A DNA stretch of 64,000 nucleotides from NCBI GenBank assembly GCA_018343915.1, contig JABRWF010000004.1, positions 2,480,001 to 2,544,000 of the forward strand, given 5' to 3'. This DNA comes from Agroathelia rolfsii (taxonomy: Eukaryota; Basidiomycota; Agaricomycetes; Amylocorticiales; Amylocorticiaceae). This document shows positions 12,581 through 25,200 of the stretch, piece by piece. Made by a program: the position numbers and the translations under genes. The notes beneath the pieces are model-generated. The model saw only the letters and a list, made by a program, of their open reading frames with translations. It was not told where the DNA came from and ran no database searches. How positions within the stretch are numbered: the stretch's first letter is position 1; every line of letters starts with the position of its first letter.

Positions 12581-12929
12581 TTTAGTGCTCCTTTGAATTG
12601 ATGCATGGTTATGGAGGAATGACGTCCATTCGTTAGATTCGTAAATATCTCATGAATAATGTAATCTTTTTTATTATTATTATAGCATCATGACACGCAT
12701 CGCTAGCTCATGATATATTGAAGAATAAGATAAACTAGTAAACGCCATTGGTGGAATTGCTTAGCAGGTCGACGTTTGCGATAAAGATGAGGCTTATAAA
12801 TGCGGCACGTGTCGGAGATGGTCTCGGTAGAGATGCCGAAGTTCGGAGTCTGAACCCTATTTTCGAGGAGAGGTCACTGATCATCGTCTACGACGACATC
12901 AAGGCCCGCCCCCGCAAAAAAACACTACG

Positions 12930-13292
12930 ATGGTTCGTGAATGCTGGTGGCGGATTACGACGTAGAAAAGGCCTAATCTATGCATGTTCATCTAGCCTTC
13001 GCAAAAGACTTTCCGTACCAAGCGCATTCTCGCCAAGGCATCTCGCCAGAACAGGTGTGTTTAGATTCATGGTTAGGCAATCCTGTCTTGCAACGTATTG
13101 ATTGTTTCTGTTTCTTTTTCCTCCAGGCCTATTCCTCAGTGGTTCCGCTTGAAGACGGATACCAAGATCCAGGTGCGCAAAATTCAATGATTTGCGTGTG
13201 AGAAACGCCCTTTCTTAGACTGTTTAAACGCTTTTATATCACAGTACAACGCCAAACGCCGTCACTGGAGGCGCACGAAGCTGAACATCTGA
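12930..13292 (+). CDS. RPL39: 60S ribosomal protein eL39
   Basis: Four exons (12930-12932, 12996-13054, 13127-13172, 13245-13292) encode 51 aa, the exact family length. The protein starts MPSQKTFRTKRILAKASRQN and ends RRHWRRTKLNI. eL39 lines the ribosomal polypeptide exit tunnel. The first coding exon is the ATG alone, followed by an intron with a GTTCGT donor. Placement of an intron directly after the start codon is common in basidiomycete ribosomal protein genes and may help expression. It lies tail-to-tail with the cystathionine beta-synthase gene. Confidence 0.93.
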
Positions 13293-13821
13293 TCTGCTTT
13301 CGCCTTTCCTACCTACACATCTCCTCGTCTCTACTTGGTCTCTCCCTCTCTTTTCTCGACGCATGTCATGTATTACAGCATATGACTCCGCACTATTCTC
13401 GTCATATATATATGCTTCATGAACACCACCCATCTACCTCTGTGTGATTCTCATGGATCGAAACCGGCTGCTTAGGCTTGAGGAAATAATCACTTGGCGT
13501 TGGAGTTGTATTCTGGCCCCTTGTCAATTCCGTTACCATGGTGTCTTAGTACAACTTTTCTCCAGTTCTTTATGTTCCCTCAATGATGGTAATATGCATA
13601 TCTGGTGAATTGGTACATTTGCCCTTGCCCGAGTTGATTAAACCTTGTTTACGTGGTTAATCCTGACATCCTCCTGACATAACAACTGTTAAGAGCAGTG
13701 GATTGTGATCGGCTTTTCAGCTATTAAGTGTATTTGGATTCGTCGATATTAATGAATGAACAGAAAGCGTGTATAGAGGTAACAAAAAAAAAAAATCTAC
13801 GTGAATGATATAAATCAGTTA

Positions 13822-15404
13822 TTACAAATGTGTCTTGGACGATGCCCCATCCTGAAGGGCCTTGGCAATGGTTTCCTTGAGAGCTGTCGGCTTGGATGAC
13901 ATGGCAAATTCAAGGAACCATGGTTTGGACATGTAATTGCGAATACTACACGGATGGCGTTGGTTACCTGATCAATCTGAACATGAGATAGAATAACAAC
14001 GTACCCGTCTGGTAGGATGACGACCACATTTTTACCCTTCTGCCCTGCGATTTCTCGCCCTTTCTTGCTGTTCTTGAGCCAAGCCAGGGCACCTGCTAGG
14101 GAGCTACCGCTGCTTCCTCCCACGAGCAAGCCTTCGTTGCGCATGAGGCGTGCGACACAGGGGAAAGCATCCTCGTCGGACGTCTTGACCCACTCATCGA
14201 TGAGGCCGGGCTCGCGTGATAGGACGTCGGGGATGAAATCATATCCAATGCCCTCGACGATATAGGTTGAACCGGCCGTGGCGTCGTTTAGTGTAGAGGG
14301 AAGTGCAAGTATTGAGCCATTCTAGGGTAGATTCATTATTGAGAAGGTGGAATTCGGGATTTACGAGCAAATGACAGTGACTTACAGGATCGACAGCGAT
14401 AATGACGCATTTGGGATTGTGGGCTTGTGTCTTCTGGGCGGATTTGCCCTTCATGGCCCGCGCAATGCCGCTGACTGTACCTCCAGTACCAGCACCCGCT
14501 ATCACGACATCGACAAGACCTGAGGACGGCTTCTCAGATGTACTAGGTGTAGCGCGGATGGCCTCAATGATCTCTGGTCCAGTTGTGAGCTCATGTATGA
14601 GAGGGTTGTTGGGCTAAGAAAAAAAGGAGGGGGGGGGGGCATCAGTCTCATACTGAAAAAAAAAAGATGCATCATGCACATACGTTTCCGTATTGATCCA
14701 GAATCACCGCATAGGGTATTGACTTCTGCAGTTTACGTGCAATGCCAATATGGCTTTCTGGAGCATCCCAAGCGGCTTCGGTAGGCGTGCGGATTACCTC
14801 TGCGCCAAGTGCACGGAGGAGCGCCTCCTTTTCCTGATAGAGACGCAGAGCAATAAGTATAAGCTATATGTACGAAGATGAATAAGTGGATTCACTGACA
14901 AGAGACATTTTGTTAGGCAGCGTAATAATCACTGAATATCCCTTATATCTGTAGTATTCAGCACGGCGCTCCCTGCATGGCTGTTGTTGGCCGACATACC
15001 TTGATTGCACAGGCCATAGCCAGACCGATACCTAGATTTCTCGTTAGAAAGAGATATAAGTATGCTTGGGAATATGGAATTTACACACCCGTATTGCCAG
15101 ATGTGGGTTCAATAACGACGCTCTTGCCAGGGATGAGAACGCCGTCTCTCTCTGCGGCCAAGACCATGGCTTTCGCTATCCTGTCCTTGACACTTCCACC
15201 GGCAGACGTAAACTCGACCTTGCCAACTGATGGTTAAGCATTAGTGTCAATAATTATAATTATACGCAGGTTACAGAAAATCTGGACAAATAACGCACGA
15301 AGATTGCATTGAAGCCCTTCCTCTTTAGCAATCTTATCAAGGCGGATGAGGGGCGTGTTGCCAACGGCGTCGAGAGCGGTATCAAGAACACCTCGTGATG
15401 ACAT
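13822..15404 (-). CDS. CYS4: Cystathionine beta-synthase, catalytic core only
   Basis: Eight exons (15404-15299, 15226-15089, 15031-15000, 14941-14900, 14833-14684, 14613-14386, 14321-14005, 13945-13822) encode 378 aa. The enzyme condenses serine and homocysteine to cystathionine with PLP in the cytosol. Visible motifs: [20 protein letters not shown] with the PLP Schiff-base Lys; [12 protein letters not shown]; the CBS-specific [16 protein letters not shown], which separates it from cysteine synthases; [12 protein letters not shown]; and [13 protein letters not shown], which grips the PLP pyridine. The protein stops about 35 residues after the catalytic fold (SSKTHL). It has no C-terminal CBS-domain pair, and no N-terminal haem region, like other fungal forms. 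Yeast Cys4 is 507 aa. It might therefore be unregulated. Confidence 0.88.
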
Positions 15405-16031
15405 GTTGGCTAGGAAATACTAATGTAGTGGTTGGGCTGTGCGAGAGTGCACGACGTGTCAAAGAATCACCGTGTGGTGAGAGGTAAAAGAGGCATCGAT
15501 GATTTTAAATAGGTTTTTACAACGCCGGATCGGATCTACAATATTATATTATAGCGCAAGGAGCGAGCCTCATCACGTTCGTCCTTTCCACAGCTCAGCA
15601 GGATAGAAATGGCACTACTGAGGCACAAATACATTAACATATCTGTTTTACGAATGATATTTATTAATCGTCTTATTCAAGACTCTGGCTACTGGCTAAT
15701 TTATCTAGAATCATGTCCATTGGCGTAAAGCCTTTGAACTGAGTACACCGCCATACATTAATTAATGCATAAACTAGTGTCGTTATGAGAGAAAGCAAAG
15801 ATAACGACAGAAAGAAAAAAAAGCGTCCATAGTGAAAAAGAGTGTGTACACGTCCAATGTCCAATGATTACAACAACGGGGTATGTCTGCAAATACAGAA
15901 GTATATATTTAGGTACAGTGATACAGCCATGTATACACATGGGAGGACGGGAAGGCAAACCCGCAAGTGGCGCCTAGAGCCCATATAGCCATCGTCGGCG
16001 ATGAAGCGCAACAATCATGGTTTTTGATGAT
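15405..16031. other. Intergenic, nothing recognised
   Basis: AT-rich spacer upstream of CYS4 and downstream of the 116-aa gene. It contains a TATTATATTATAG stretch near 15541, a possible TATA region for CYS4. No coding sequence is supported. Confidence 0.45.
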
Positions 16032-16442
16032 CTACGCTCGGGGAGGAGCACGCATGATGCTCTTACGCTTCATGGCAGTGGATGATGCGGATGTCACAAG
16101 GATGAAATCATGTGGCAAGAATGATTCCCGAGGGTTCTTGCGTGTGACACGGGTGATGGTCTTCCAAGCTCGCACGACACTACGCTCAAAATTCTTGGTG
16201 CGCGTGGAGACAGTGGATACAAACGACGAAGGGGATTCGCTATGAACGCAATACAGTAGTTAGCACATGTTTAATCCCAACGGGATGATTGTTAGCTACC
16301 TTCGGCCTCGAGGAGCATGTGGAAGAGGCATGAGCTCGTCAAAGTAACCTGTACGGGAGTTATTGTCGTCCCAAGACAAAGTGGGAGACGAGGAAGCAGA
16401 AGGGCGAGAGCTGGCGTAGGATTCCGATAGAGAGGCAGACAT
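16032..16442 (-). CDS. Orphan protein, 116 aa, basic C-terminal half
   Basis: Two exons (16442-16300 and 16239-16032) are joined by a GTAGCT...ATAG intron. The first half is Ser-rich and acidic/polar (MSASLSESYASSRPSASSSP, then WDDNNSRTGYFDELMPLPHA). The second half is basic with a likely amphipathic helix (RTKNFERSVVRAWKTITRVTR), and it ends KRKSIMRAPPRA. There is no signal peptide or membrane segment. An alternative upstream start at 16496 would add 18 mostly hydrophobic residues (MCLSISTTLFTTTFSSYVLS), which would look signal-like. I do not recognise the family. Confidence 0.55.
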
Positions 16443-17023
16443 GTTGGACGATAGTACGTAGGAAGAGAATGTGGTAGTGAAGAGAGTGGTGGATATAGAC
16501 AAGCACAAATAAATGAGGTGAATCGTTCGTGCCAGACGGGAGACGTTCGTGAAGAGTTTTTATAAAGAGTAGCCCTCGTGGACGTAGATGAAGTGAAGCA
16601 CCCGCCTAAGATAGACTACAAAGGGTGGTTGTGAGGAGATCGGCCTGGACCAGACAGAGCGGGGGAAACGAGATCATGTCGGGGAGGTATATATGATGGT
16701 CGGGCGGGCCATTGCCATGGATGCACGTGTACAGGGAAGACAAAAGTGGTCAGACGAGCGGGAAGAGCACATTGGATGATGGTCGCAAGAATACAAGAAT
16801 GTGCCAGTACGGCTGCAATAATACAAACCATTACTACAATACCGCACAGCACACCACTTCTTTTCTCCCGGCTCCGACGGCTAGCCGACAAGGGCTCTTT
16901 GTATCATCCGACAGTCCACTGCAGGTGGTATTGTTCTCTTTCAATCAGAAGGACGATTATGCATTCCGCACACATACATATTAGATTGTATATCACCGCA
17001 ATTGTCTCCCTATACAATAGCCA
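16443..17023. other. Intergenic, nothing recognised
   Basis: Probable promoter of the 116-aa gene and 3' flank of cytidine deaminase. Short frames on both strands have no recognisable features. Confidence 0.4.
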
Positions 17024-17756
<733 letters not shown>

Positions 17757-17759
17757 GGT

Positions 17760-18454
17760 GGCTACGGACTAAAATAGTGGCAAATCCTGGTTCCGATCAG
17801 GATCATGATGATTGCCAGGTTATGTGTATAACTTCGAGTGTAAAACTGTCATCGGGGGAGTTTAACGACGTGATATCGGTTAATTATTATACATATGGTT
17901 TCATCCACTAGAAGTAGCACCGGTCCAGAGTCCTGTGATATCTGAGGGTACTGCTCAGCTGGAAACTGTCTGCACAGCGTAAAAAGAAGAAAAAGTTCGT
18001 ATAAAAAGTTGTTCCGCTAAATATCATAGATCGAACATATGGTTACCGTTGATGGTAGCCCAAAAGCAGAGGATCTACATGTCGTATTCAATAGTTTTTA
18101 CGCCATTAGTAGTCGGTACGTTCTTGCCATATTATCACATGAAAGCTTGCTACACAGTACTCGAACTCAGAAAGATCTGTTAACCATAGATGGGATAATC
18201 TACTATTTGACTTAAGCATAATGGATACAACGTATTAAGCAAGTATTCTGGCATACAAGATGATAAGCACCCTGATCCTTCTTGATTGTAAAGCTCCAAA
18301 CACGATAATGGCATCCGTTTAGTGCTGGATCGGTCCGCCAGGATTGGGTCTGTCAAGTTGAACAGGCGATTCCAAGTAAACTTGGTTCAAGACCTTGACC
18401 CTGCGCCTGTCACCAGGTTGCTCAACATCATGAGAAAAATTCTCCTGCTCGATG

Positions 18455-18494
<40 letters not shown>

Positions 18495-19000
18495 TACTCT
18501 TTAAGCAGACGCCACTAATCAAATGTTGAAACACTAACATGACGTTAACCGAGGATGAGACTTTGCGAATCTCTGGAGGCTCAATAAGCATACCGCTTTC
18601 CACCGTGGCTTCGTAGAAAAGGCCTACGATTCCAGCCTGCACAGGAGAATATTAATATACCAGTGTAAGCAATACATCCTAAACAATAACAATGGGCAAG
18701 CATTACTTTTATCGACTCCTTCTGATCCTTTGGAATACCCACAGCCGCGTCGTACTCGACCTCGGCACCAACTTTGAGCGCGATAGTACCCGCGTATTGA
18801 GCGTATTCGTCGATTGAAACATACTTCCCGTTGATGGTGATGCGAGCGTCATCGGCAAGGAAGTTATGGATAGCTTTGGAGACAGCCTCAGCTGTAGTGG
18901 CCTTGATTATGGCCGTCAAGTGGAGCTCGGTCCAGTCAACAAGGCTAGGGATGACGATTTGACTAGAAGACATCACGAGGTGTAAGGGTTAGGCAAGTAT
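17760..19000. repeat. Segmental duplication, copy 1 (contains NTF2-like gene A)
   Basis: Beyond the paralogous genes, flanking non-coding DNA also matches copy 2. For example ATGATTGCCAGGTTATGTG (17809 region) parallels ATGATTGCTAGATTATGTG (20292 region), and AAAGCTCCAAACAC occurs downstream of both genes (18290 and 20450). The unit therefore starts in the upstream flank of CDD1. The boundaries are approximate. Confidence 0.7.
18319..18973 (-). CDS. NTF2/SnoaL-like fold protein A
   Basis: Three exons (18973-18707, 18636-18539, 18454-18319) encode 166 aa. The pattern of an N-terminal helix followed by DARITINGKYVSIDEYAQY and beta-rich segments suggests an NTF2-like cone fold (SnoaL-like). No catalytic residues can be assigned, and the function is unknown. 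It is about 75% identical (by eye, 67 of 89 positions in exon 1) to gene B at 20477-21099, with the same intron phases and the shared ending PIQH. The second intron (18455-18538) contains a T35 tract lying directly against the AG acceptor (A35 at 18457-18491 on the plus strand). Gene B has only a short CCCTTTTTCAG there. Reading through the T-run gives an artefactual poly-Phe frame. Confidence 0.75.
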
Positions 19001-20230
19001 TGTGTAGCGGGTCGACTCTTGATACTGTGTTATATCCTGAGTTGAGATAATCGGTATTCCCATTCCCCCGAAGAAAAAGGCGATACAGAGAAAGAAAAAA
19101 AGCCACTGATCAAAGGAGTTCACATGCATATCATTCCTTTCTCTGAGAACCAAAACGATAGAGGCGCTCAGATTTGAGAGCTAGGGGGATGTTTAATCTT
19201 CGTTCGCCAAGAACACATACGGCATTTCGAGCCACGTACAGAAGTTGGAGGCCGGCTAATTAGGGTAAGGCGCAAGTACAGCAATATTCAGATAGGCAAT
19301 CAAGGCTCTATAAGAGTGAGAAATCCCCTACTGAACTATCGGTTATGGGACGTGCCTTGACTGGCAACTCGGTCTTGCCTATTTGGCACTTGTATTAGCA
19401 AGATCTAGTCATAAAATTTGATGAAACATGAATTATTCTATAAGGTATGGCCGCCTACAAACATCTTAAATAGAGCGCCACTAGAGCTGCGGCGGGAAGA
19501 ATGATGGCCTCAAGTCAGTTATACAGCATGAAAATGATGCTATGATACATAATCGCTAAAGGCTCCATCATCCTAGTTTGGCGTGTTGGGATTCCAAGGA
19601 ACACATACGCTCACTGTAATTAGCTGGGATATTGACATCTCTTCTGCTCCTGAAACATAGATCCGTGCAGCGTAGAGACACCATAGTTTGGCAGGAAAAC
19701 GAGACAGATATCCTTGGGAGACACAGAAATAGATAGTCCGGCAACAAATTTCTAGTCGAAAGATCAAAGAGCGTAGACCTGGGGAATATGCGCCGGAAGT
19801 TCAATGTGCGATAAGGATGGATATGTGACTGCAATGATAAGAAATTATGAACCATGTTCAAGAAAACGTGCCATGTTACCAAGTCCAGTGATTAGTGCTT
19901 TCTGTGATGAATACCAGCGGATAGATGCATGGACAGTGTCCTCATAGTCAGCCATAAGACCTGCATAAGGCATTTTAAAGGCATTTTAAAGGCAGCTTTA
20001 AGTTGCCACCAGTAATTTATATAGATTTTGGGTTATCTTCAGGTAGTAGTTAGTATTCAGTATGTGCCCGATCACAGATGCCAGTGGGCAGGGACTCATG
20101 CCACCTAGATAGGGTTGACTCTCTCGCATTTCCAGTTCGGTTAGCATCCATCATGAAGAGACATGATAATTCAAGTGTGTTGGAACACTGAAGTCGATTT
20201 GTAAGGAGTATACCGGATTATTGGGTAGCT
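19001..20230. other. Spacer between duplicated genes, nothing recognised
   Basis: AT-rich with short direct repeats (GGCATTTTAAA twice at about 19973-19990). Open frames are short and lack motifs. No gene is supported. Confidence 0.4.
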
Positions 20231-21200
20231 GCGGACTCAGTGGCAATCCTGATTCCAAGTCGGATATTCAGAGTTTACGTCACCGTCACGATGATTGCTA
20301 GATTATGTGCATGGCAAAATTGTCGGTCTGAGGATATATCACATGTATGTCATTGCATACTGGCGGACACATATTAACATTATGTCGTATATTCAGTGAT
20401 ACAATGCGATACACTAGCGACGGTAAACATGATAATTCTTCTTAGTTATAAAGCTCCAAACACTAGCAACTTCTTTTCAATGCTGGATCGGTTTGTCAGG
20501 AAAGGGGATCTGAAGAGGCGATTCCAAGTATACTTGGTTCAGAACTTTGACCCTGCGTTTGTCAGTGGGCTGCTCAAGACCAGGAGGGAAATACTCCTGC
20601 TCGATGCTGAAAAAGGGAGCGGTGTTAACGAGCTTTCACTTCCCAAGGGTAAAAACACTAACATTACGTTAATAGAAGATGAAACTTTGCGAGACTCATG
20701 TGCACCGAAAACTAGGATGCCGCTGTATACCGTGGCTTCATAAAAAAGACCTACAATTCCCGCCTGTATAAGAGAAAAATGATATATAAGATGACGCAAT
20801 CTTGCTAACAAGCAAAAATATGGAAGTCATACCTTTGTCGGCTCCTTCTGGTCCTTTGGAATACACACGGCCGCGTCGTACTTGACCTCGGCGTCATCTT
20901 TGAACGCGATAGTACCCGCGTATTGAGCGTATTCATTAGCCGAGACATTCTTTCCATTGACGGTGATTCGAGCATCCTCGGTAAAAAAGTTGTGAATGGC
21001 TTCAGAGACTGCTTCCGGCTTGGTGGCATTGAGTATGGCCGTTAAATGGAACTCGGTCCAGTCAACGAGGCTGGGGATAACGATTTGATCAGAAGTCATA
21101 GCGGATTGTAGGGATTGGGAGATATTGAACAGCAAAATGGATGTTGCGTGGTAAATAAGCACACGACATGTTGATACTTATACTATGCTTCAAGACAATC
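20230..21200. repeat. Segmental duplication, copy 2 (contains NTF2-like gene B)
   Basis: Counterpart of 17760-19000. The match covers the gene and both flanks, including a run resembling the upstream flank of CDD1, which itself was not retained as a second gene. Boundaries are approximate. Confidence 0.65.
20477..21099 (-). CDS. NTF2/SnoaL-like fold protein B
   Basis: Three exons (21099-20833, 20763-20663, 20606-20477) encode 165 aa. Exon 1 is the same length as in gene A (267 nt). The second intron uses the same GTTAGT donor and a CTTTTTCAG acceptor. The sequence keeps IVIPSLVDWTE, DARITVNGK, EYAQYAGTIAF and AGIVGLFYEATV. It is a tandem paralogue of gene A in the same orientation. The function is unknown; the small domain and duplication fit an accessory metabolic or stress role, but that is only inference. 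Confidence 0.75.
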
Positions 21201-22221
21201 AGTATTCCGATTTTCCCGAGAACGAAGGGAAGTACAGAGAGAGAAAAGGTCTTAGTCATTTTCTGAGAATGAGCCAGAAGACTAGATGTAGGCGCTGTCA
21301 GTAATCTAATTTAAGCACAGAGAATGCAGAGATCATACACAGCATCTCGAGCGTTATACAGAAATTGCCAGCCTGTTATCTGGAGCTGAGAGGAAGGATG
21401 GCAGTATTTGGCGTGATGAAACACCTAAACGTCAGGAAGGATCATTCCACTGGTATCAAAATATAGACGATTACAGGTAATTTATGGGCGCCAATAAAGT
21501 GGAAACAAAACAAAACAAAAAAAACCTAGCCTCAAATAAGTCACCACTGGCATAAGTATAATAAAGTCGCGATATATGATGAGCATAGTATGCTAATTTT
21601 GAACATACGACTCAACGGATGTGAATGAGGGGTGAGATCAGTTATGACAGCGTCATTTCCCAAGATTTTCTGCTTTGGAGCCGTTCGAGATACGGTATGG
21701 CTGCGGCCCTAGCTATGCCAGTGAAAATAAAACCAATGGTCCATAATACCTGAACTGTACTTGAATGATATTACATCTACATCTTTAGGGGCGGTGTCAG
21801 AGATCAGTTATTCCCTCGCGGAGGTGGAGAAACGGACGCACCGATGTTAAGAATAGCACGAGCGTGTATGAATCAACCGAACGCATTAGCAGATGCTGCG
21901 TATTCATTCCAAATAACGGCATCCTCGATGACCAAGGTTGTAGTGGTGAATTTGCACGCTGTTAAAACTCGGGGCACTGAGATATTGAAGGAAGGGCCTT
22001 CGAAACAGATCTGGAGCGCGCACACTAAATACCCAATGGTGCAATCGTGGGCTTTCGCGAGAGCAAACATATTGCATTTATGACTGTGATAATGGGGAAT
22101 GGTAAATGACACGCGGGAGAAAGAACGTGCTAGTAAATCTAGTAATTAGTATGACTTGAGGTAAATGGATGGATGTACACATGGTATCATATGAAACATT
22201 GACAAGTTGATCACGAGAAAA
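21200..22221. other. Intergenic, nothing recognised
   Basis: A 79-codon plus-strand frame (21844-22083) has no family motif and no splice partner. AACAAAACAAAACAAAAAAAA occurs near 21508. No gene is supported. Confidence 0.4.
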
Positions 22222-25200
22222 TCAAGACATTGGACTATTTTTCAGATTGAAGAGTGCTTTGAGAATGAGATCGTGAGATAAAACAAAACTCGGGTTGAGA
22301 TTCTCTTGTTGTTGCGATGTGATATTGATGTAAAATCCGCTGTGGCCGTCAAAGCCACTCCGCGAAGCGCTTGGTAAAGAATTGGGCGAAGGCGGACCGA
22401 GGAGGTCATAAGGCCGCCAAACGAAATGCTCAGGAGGAGGCGAAAGAGAAGAGCTGACGTCTGATGGAATTGGGGAAGATGATCTTGATAGGTCATTCTC
22501 TAAGAGATCATCATCGAGTTCCCAAGAGAGGGTGATATAATTCTGTTTGAAGACGCTGGATTTACCGACGTATGTTGGACCAGCGGTGGCCATGTTTTGT
22601 TCGGGTGGCAAACAATGTTTACGTTGGTGGCCAACAAAAAAGTGCTCTTCCGGTTCATCAGCAAGATTCCAAGAGGGTTGTGGCTCGCCTACAAATATGC
22701 GACGGCGTTTTCTCTTTACAGGCAGTATCTTCATTGTACTAGTCAAGAAGGGTTCCGCTTCTATGCGATCTGTGTAGATCATATGATCCGGAAGAATGGG
22801 CAGCCCATCTTGGATCTCACAAATAAAATTGTTGTCTAAGTCATACATCGTACCGCAGAGTCTTGTGTCAAACTCGGCGTTCTCGGGTTGGACACTGGCA
22901 GGCGGAGTGTGTTTCTGGGGCGTCGGCGGCGGGGATTTTGCGGGCATAACAGGAACGTGAGCTTGACTGCGTTGGAGGGACCTCTGGAAATCACCCGTCG
23001 CAGATGAAAGATAAGGCACGCCTCGCTTGAAACAGCATTGTGTGCAGTTGCAATAATCATCACAGAAAGGACAGACGAAGTCGGTAATCCAAGGATCGAA
23101 ATCGATTTCGGGGTATCTGAGATCAAAATCAATCAGTAAAGATATTTCTGGAGGATGAAAATGGCTACTAGTTACCTTTCTGAGCACTTTATACAGAAGC
23201 GCTTCCCACATAAATTACCTTGGATTATACGACTACATTTCATCTTGGGATACATTGTCTTTCTTCGACATTGATGGCAAAGGGTCGCCTCAACCTCGAT
23301 GTTGTCGTATTCAACCATTCTCCACCGTTTACGATGTAATGGCTTGGCATTTATATTTAAAAGGGGAGTCTCAGCTGATGGCGGCCCTCGCTTCGAGGGA
23401 CTTTTTGAGCGCATTCGCTGCCCTCGCTTCTGGATAGGAGCTGGTGACGGCGACCGGGATGACAGAGCGTACGACATCTTGTACGATATCTTGCGCTCTC
23501 TCGCGGACCTTCGCTGAGTTACCAGCAACTCAGGTTCGGGCAGGAAGCGATCCGGTATCGAGGGGGGTGGCGATGAAGTCGATGTGCGGGAGGAAGAGGG
23601 TGACGGCGAGCGAGAGACTGGCTTCGATACGAGTATGGTCGTAGTCAAGGAATCCGGTAACGCGACGTTGACGCCCCCCAGCAACGATGGATCCACGGTA
23701 GCCATAGTCTGATTCTCCGACTCGAATAACGGCGCACTGGAGGAGTGGGGTTTGGTGTCCATAGAGATACTAGCTTGCAGATGTGTGCTGGTACTGCGAG
23801 AGTCCCAGAAATCAATCAGAGTGGACGGGGAATTCTCCTCGTCAAGGGTAGTGATATGCGAAGTTGACACGGTATCAAGAGATGTTGATATCTCATCGGC
23901 GGTGTGGAATGTTTCTTTCGATAAGAACTCGGGTTGAAGCGTGTCATCCATCGTACTATCAGGCAGGTTAAAGGACGAATGATTCTCATTGACGAGCCAG
24001 TCTTGCAAATCGTCTGATCTCAGATAACCTAAGGACGATTGCTCAGGAGCCGGAGATATGAAGTGTGAAGGGCCAAGTAATGCATTCTTGTGGTTTCCGT
24101 CGAAGACAAATGCATGTTCTAGCGATATTTCGGACATCATTTTTTCAGCGATGTTTAACGGTGTTGACAAATTTATAGACTCCTCTGGCGGATGGAATTC
24201 TGGTGAAGGCGAGGGTGTCGAAGCCCCTGAGATAGCCAGTTGAGGGAAGTACATCCACGCTGAAGGGATATCCTCAGGATTTTCGGTGTCACCTGAATCA
24301 TCGGCCAGGTTGGCCAGGAATGTCGACGAATGCAATGAGAGCCTTGAGCGGTCCAGTACATGACGTGCGTTGATGGCGAGTGATCTTTTGGAGATGAAGT
24401 ATGGTTGATAGAGATCCAGTATGAAGTTTTCGGAGCCCGACCCCATTTCATTTTCGATGGAATAGGACCTTGATTGCTTAGTGTTACAGGACATTACCGA
24501 TAGGCGGGTCGATACTGGTGTCTGTGACTTGACAGATACAGGCGAGGATTTCTCGAGGGGCTGGAGAGAGGGGTCATGTGCTCCAGCAGAGCTCTTCGAA
24601 ACATGAGGAAGAGATGTAGATTTTCCAGGTGCTCTAGGGCGCAGTAATGGAGGGGGAGGGATCCTGAGATCTCTTTTGATTGTTTGTGAAGCGGAGGTCT
24701 TTTCGGATGCAGGCCCTATGCTACGGTCTTCGTATGCTATGGTAGTCACAGCTTGAATCTGGTCCTCAGATGTTCGTTGATAGGCATGTCCTCGCCAAGG
24801 CAGCGATTGAAAGTCTTCTTCTGATTTGGTGTCTTGTGTTCCGGATGAGAGCACCCGGTCGAAAACAAGCCCTTTCTCAGTGTCCAACATCTGATTTCGG
24901 GATACCCGGGTAGTATCTGCCATTTTTTCTTTGTCCTCTCCAGTCTGCCTTCGTGAGACGGATGAAGAATCCGAAGATATAAAGTTTAATACTACGGGAA
25001 CGTATTCGAGTAATGTAAGGTCAACGATAGCTCCTTCTTCAGAACTGAAGCGTGTAGAACGTTTGCGCTTTAACGACGATTCTCCTTTCTGCAGATTTGA
25101 GGCCGATCCGGAAGCTTGATAAAGCTCCTTTTGAGACAAAGGTAAAATCGGCAGCTCAACACAGTCCATGATCATTTTTGCCTCCCTGGTGGATTTTGGT

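Noticed and set aside
18319..18642. Minus-strand frame with eleven consecutive Phe
   Set aside because: The Phe run is the T35 tract of an intron in NTF2-like gene A; the paralogue shows the splice sites.
21844..22083. 79-aa plus frame
   Set aside because: Isolated, no motif, contains no splice continuation.
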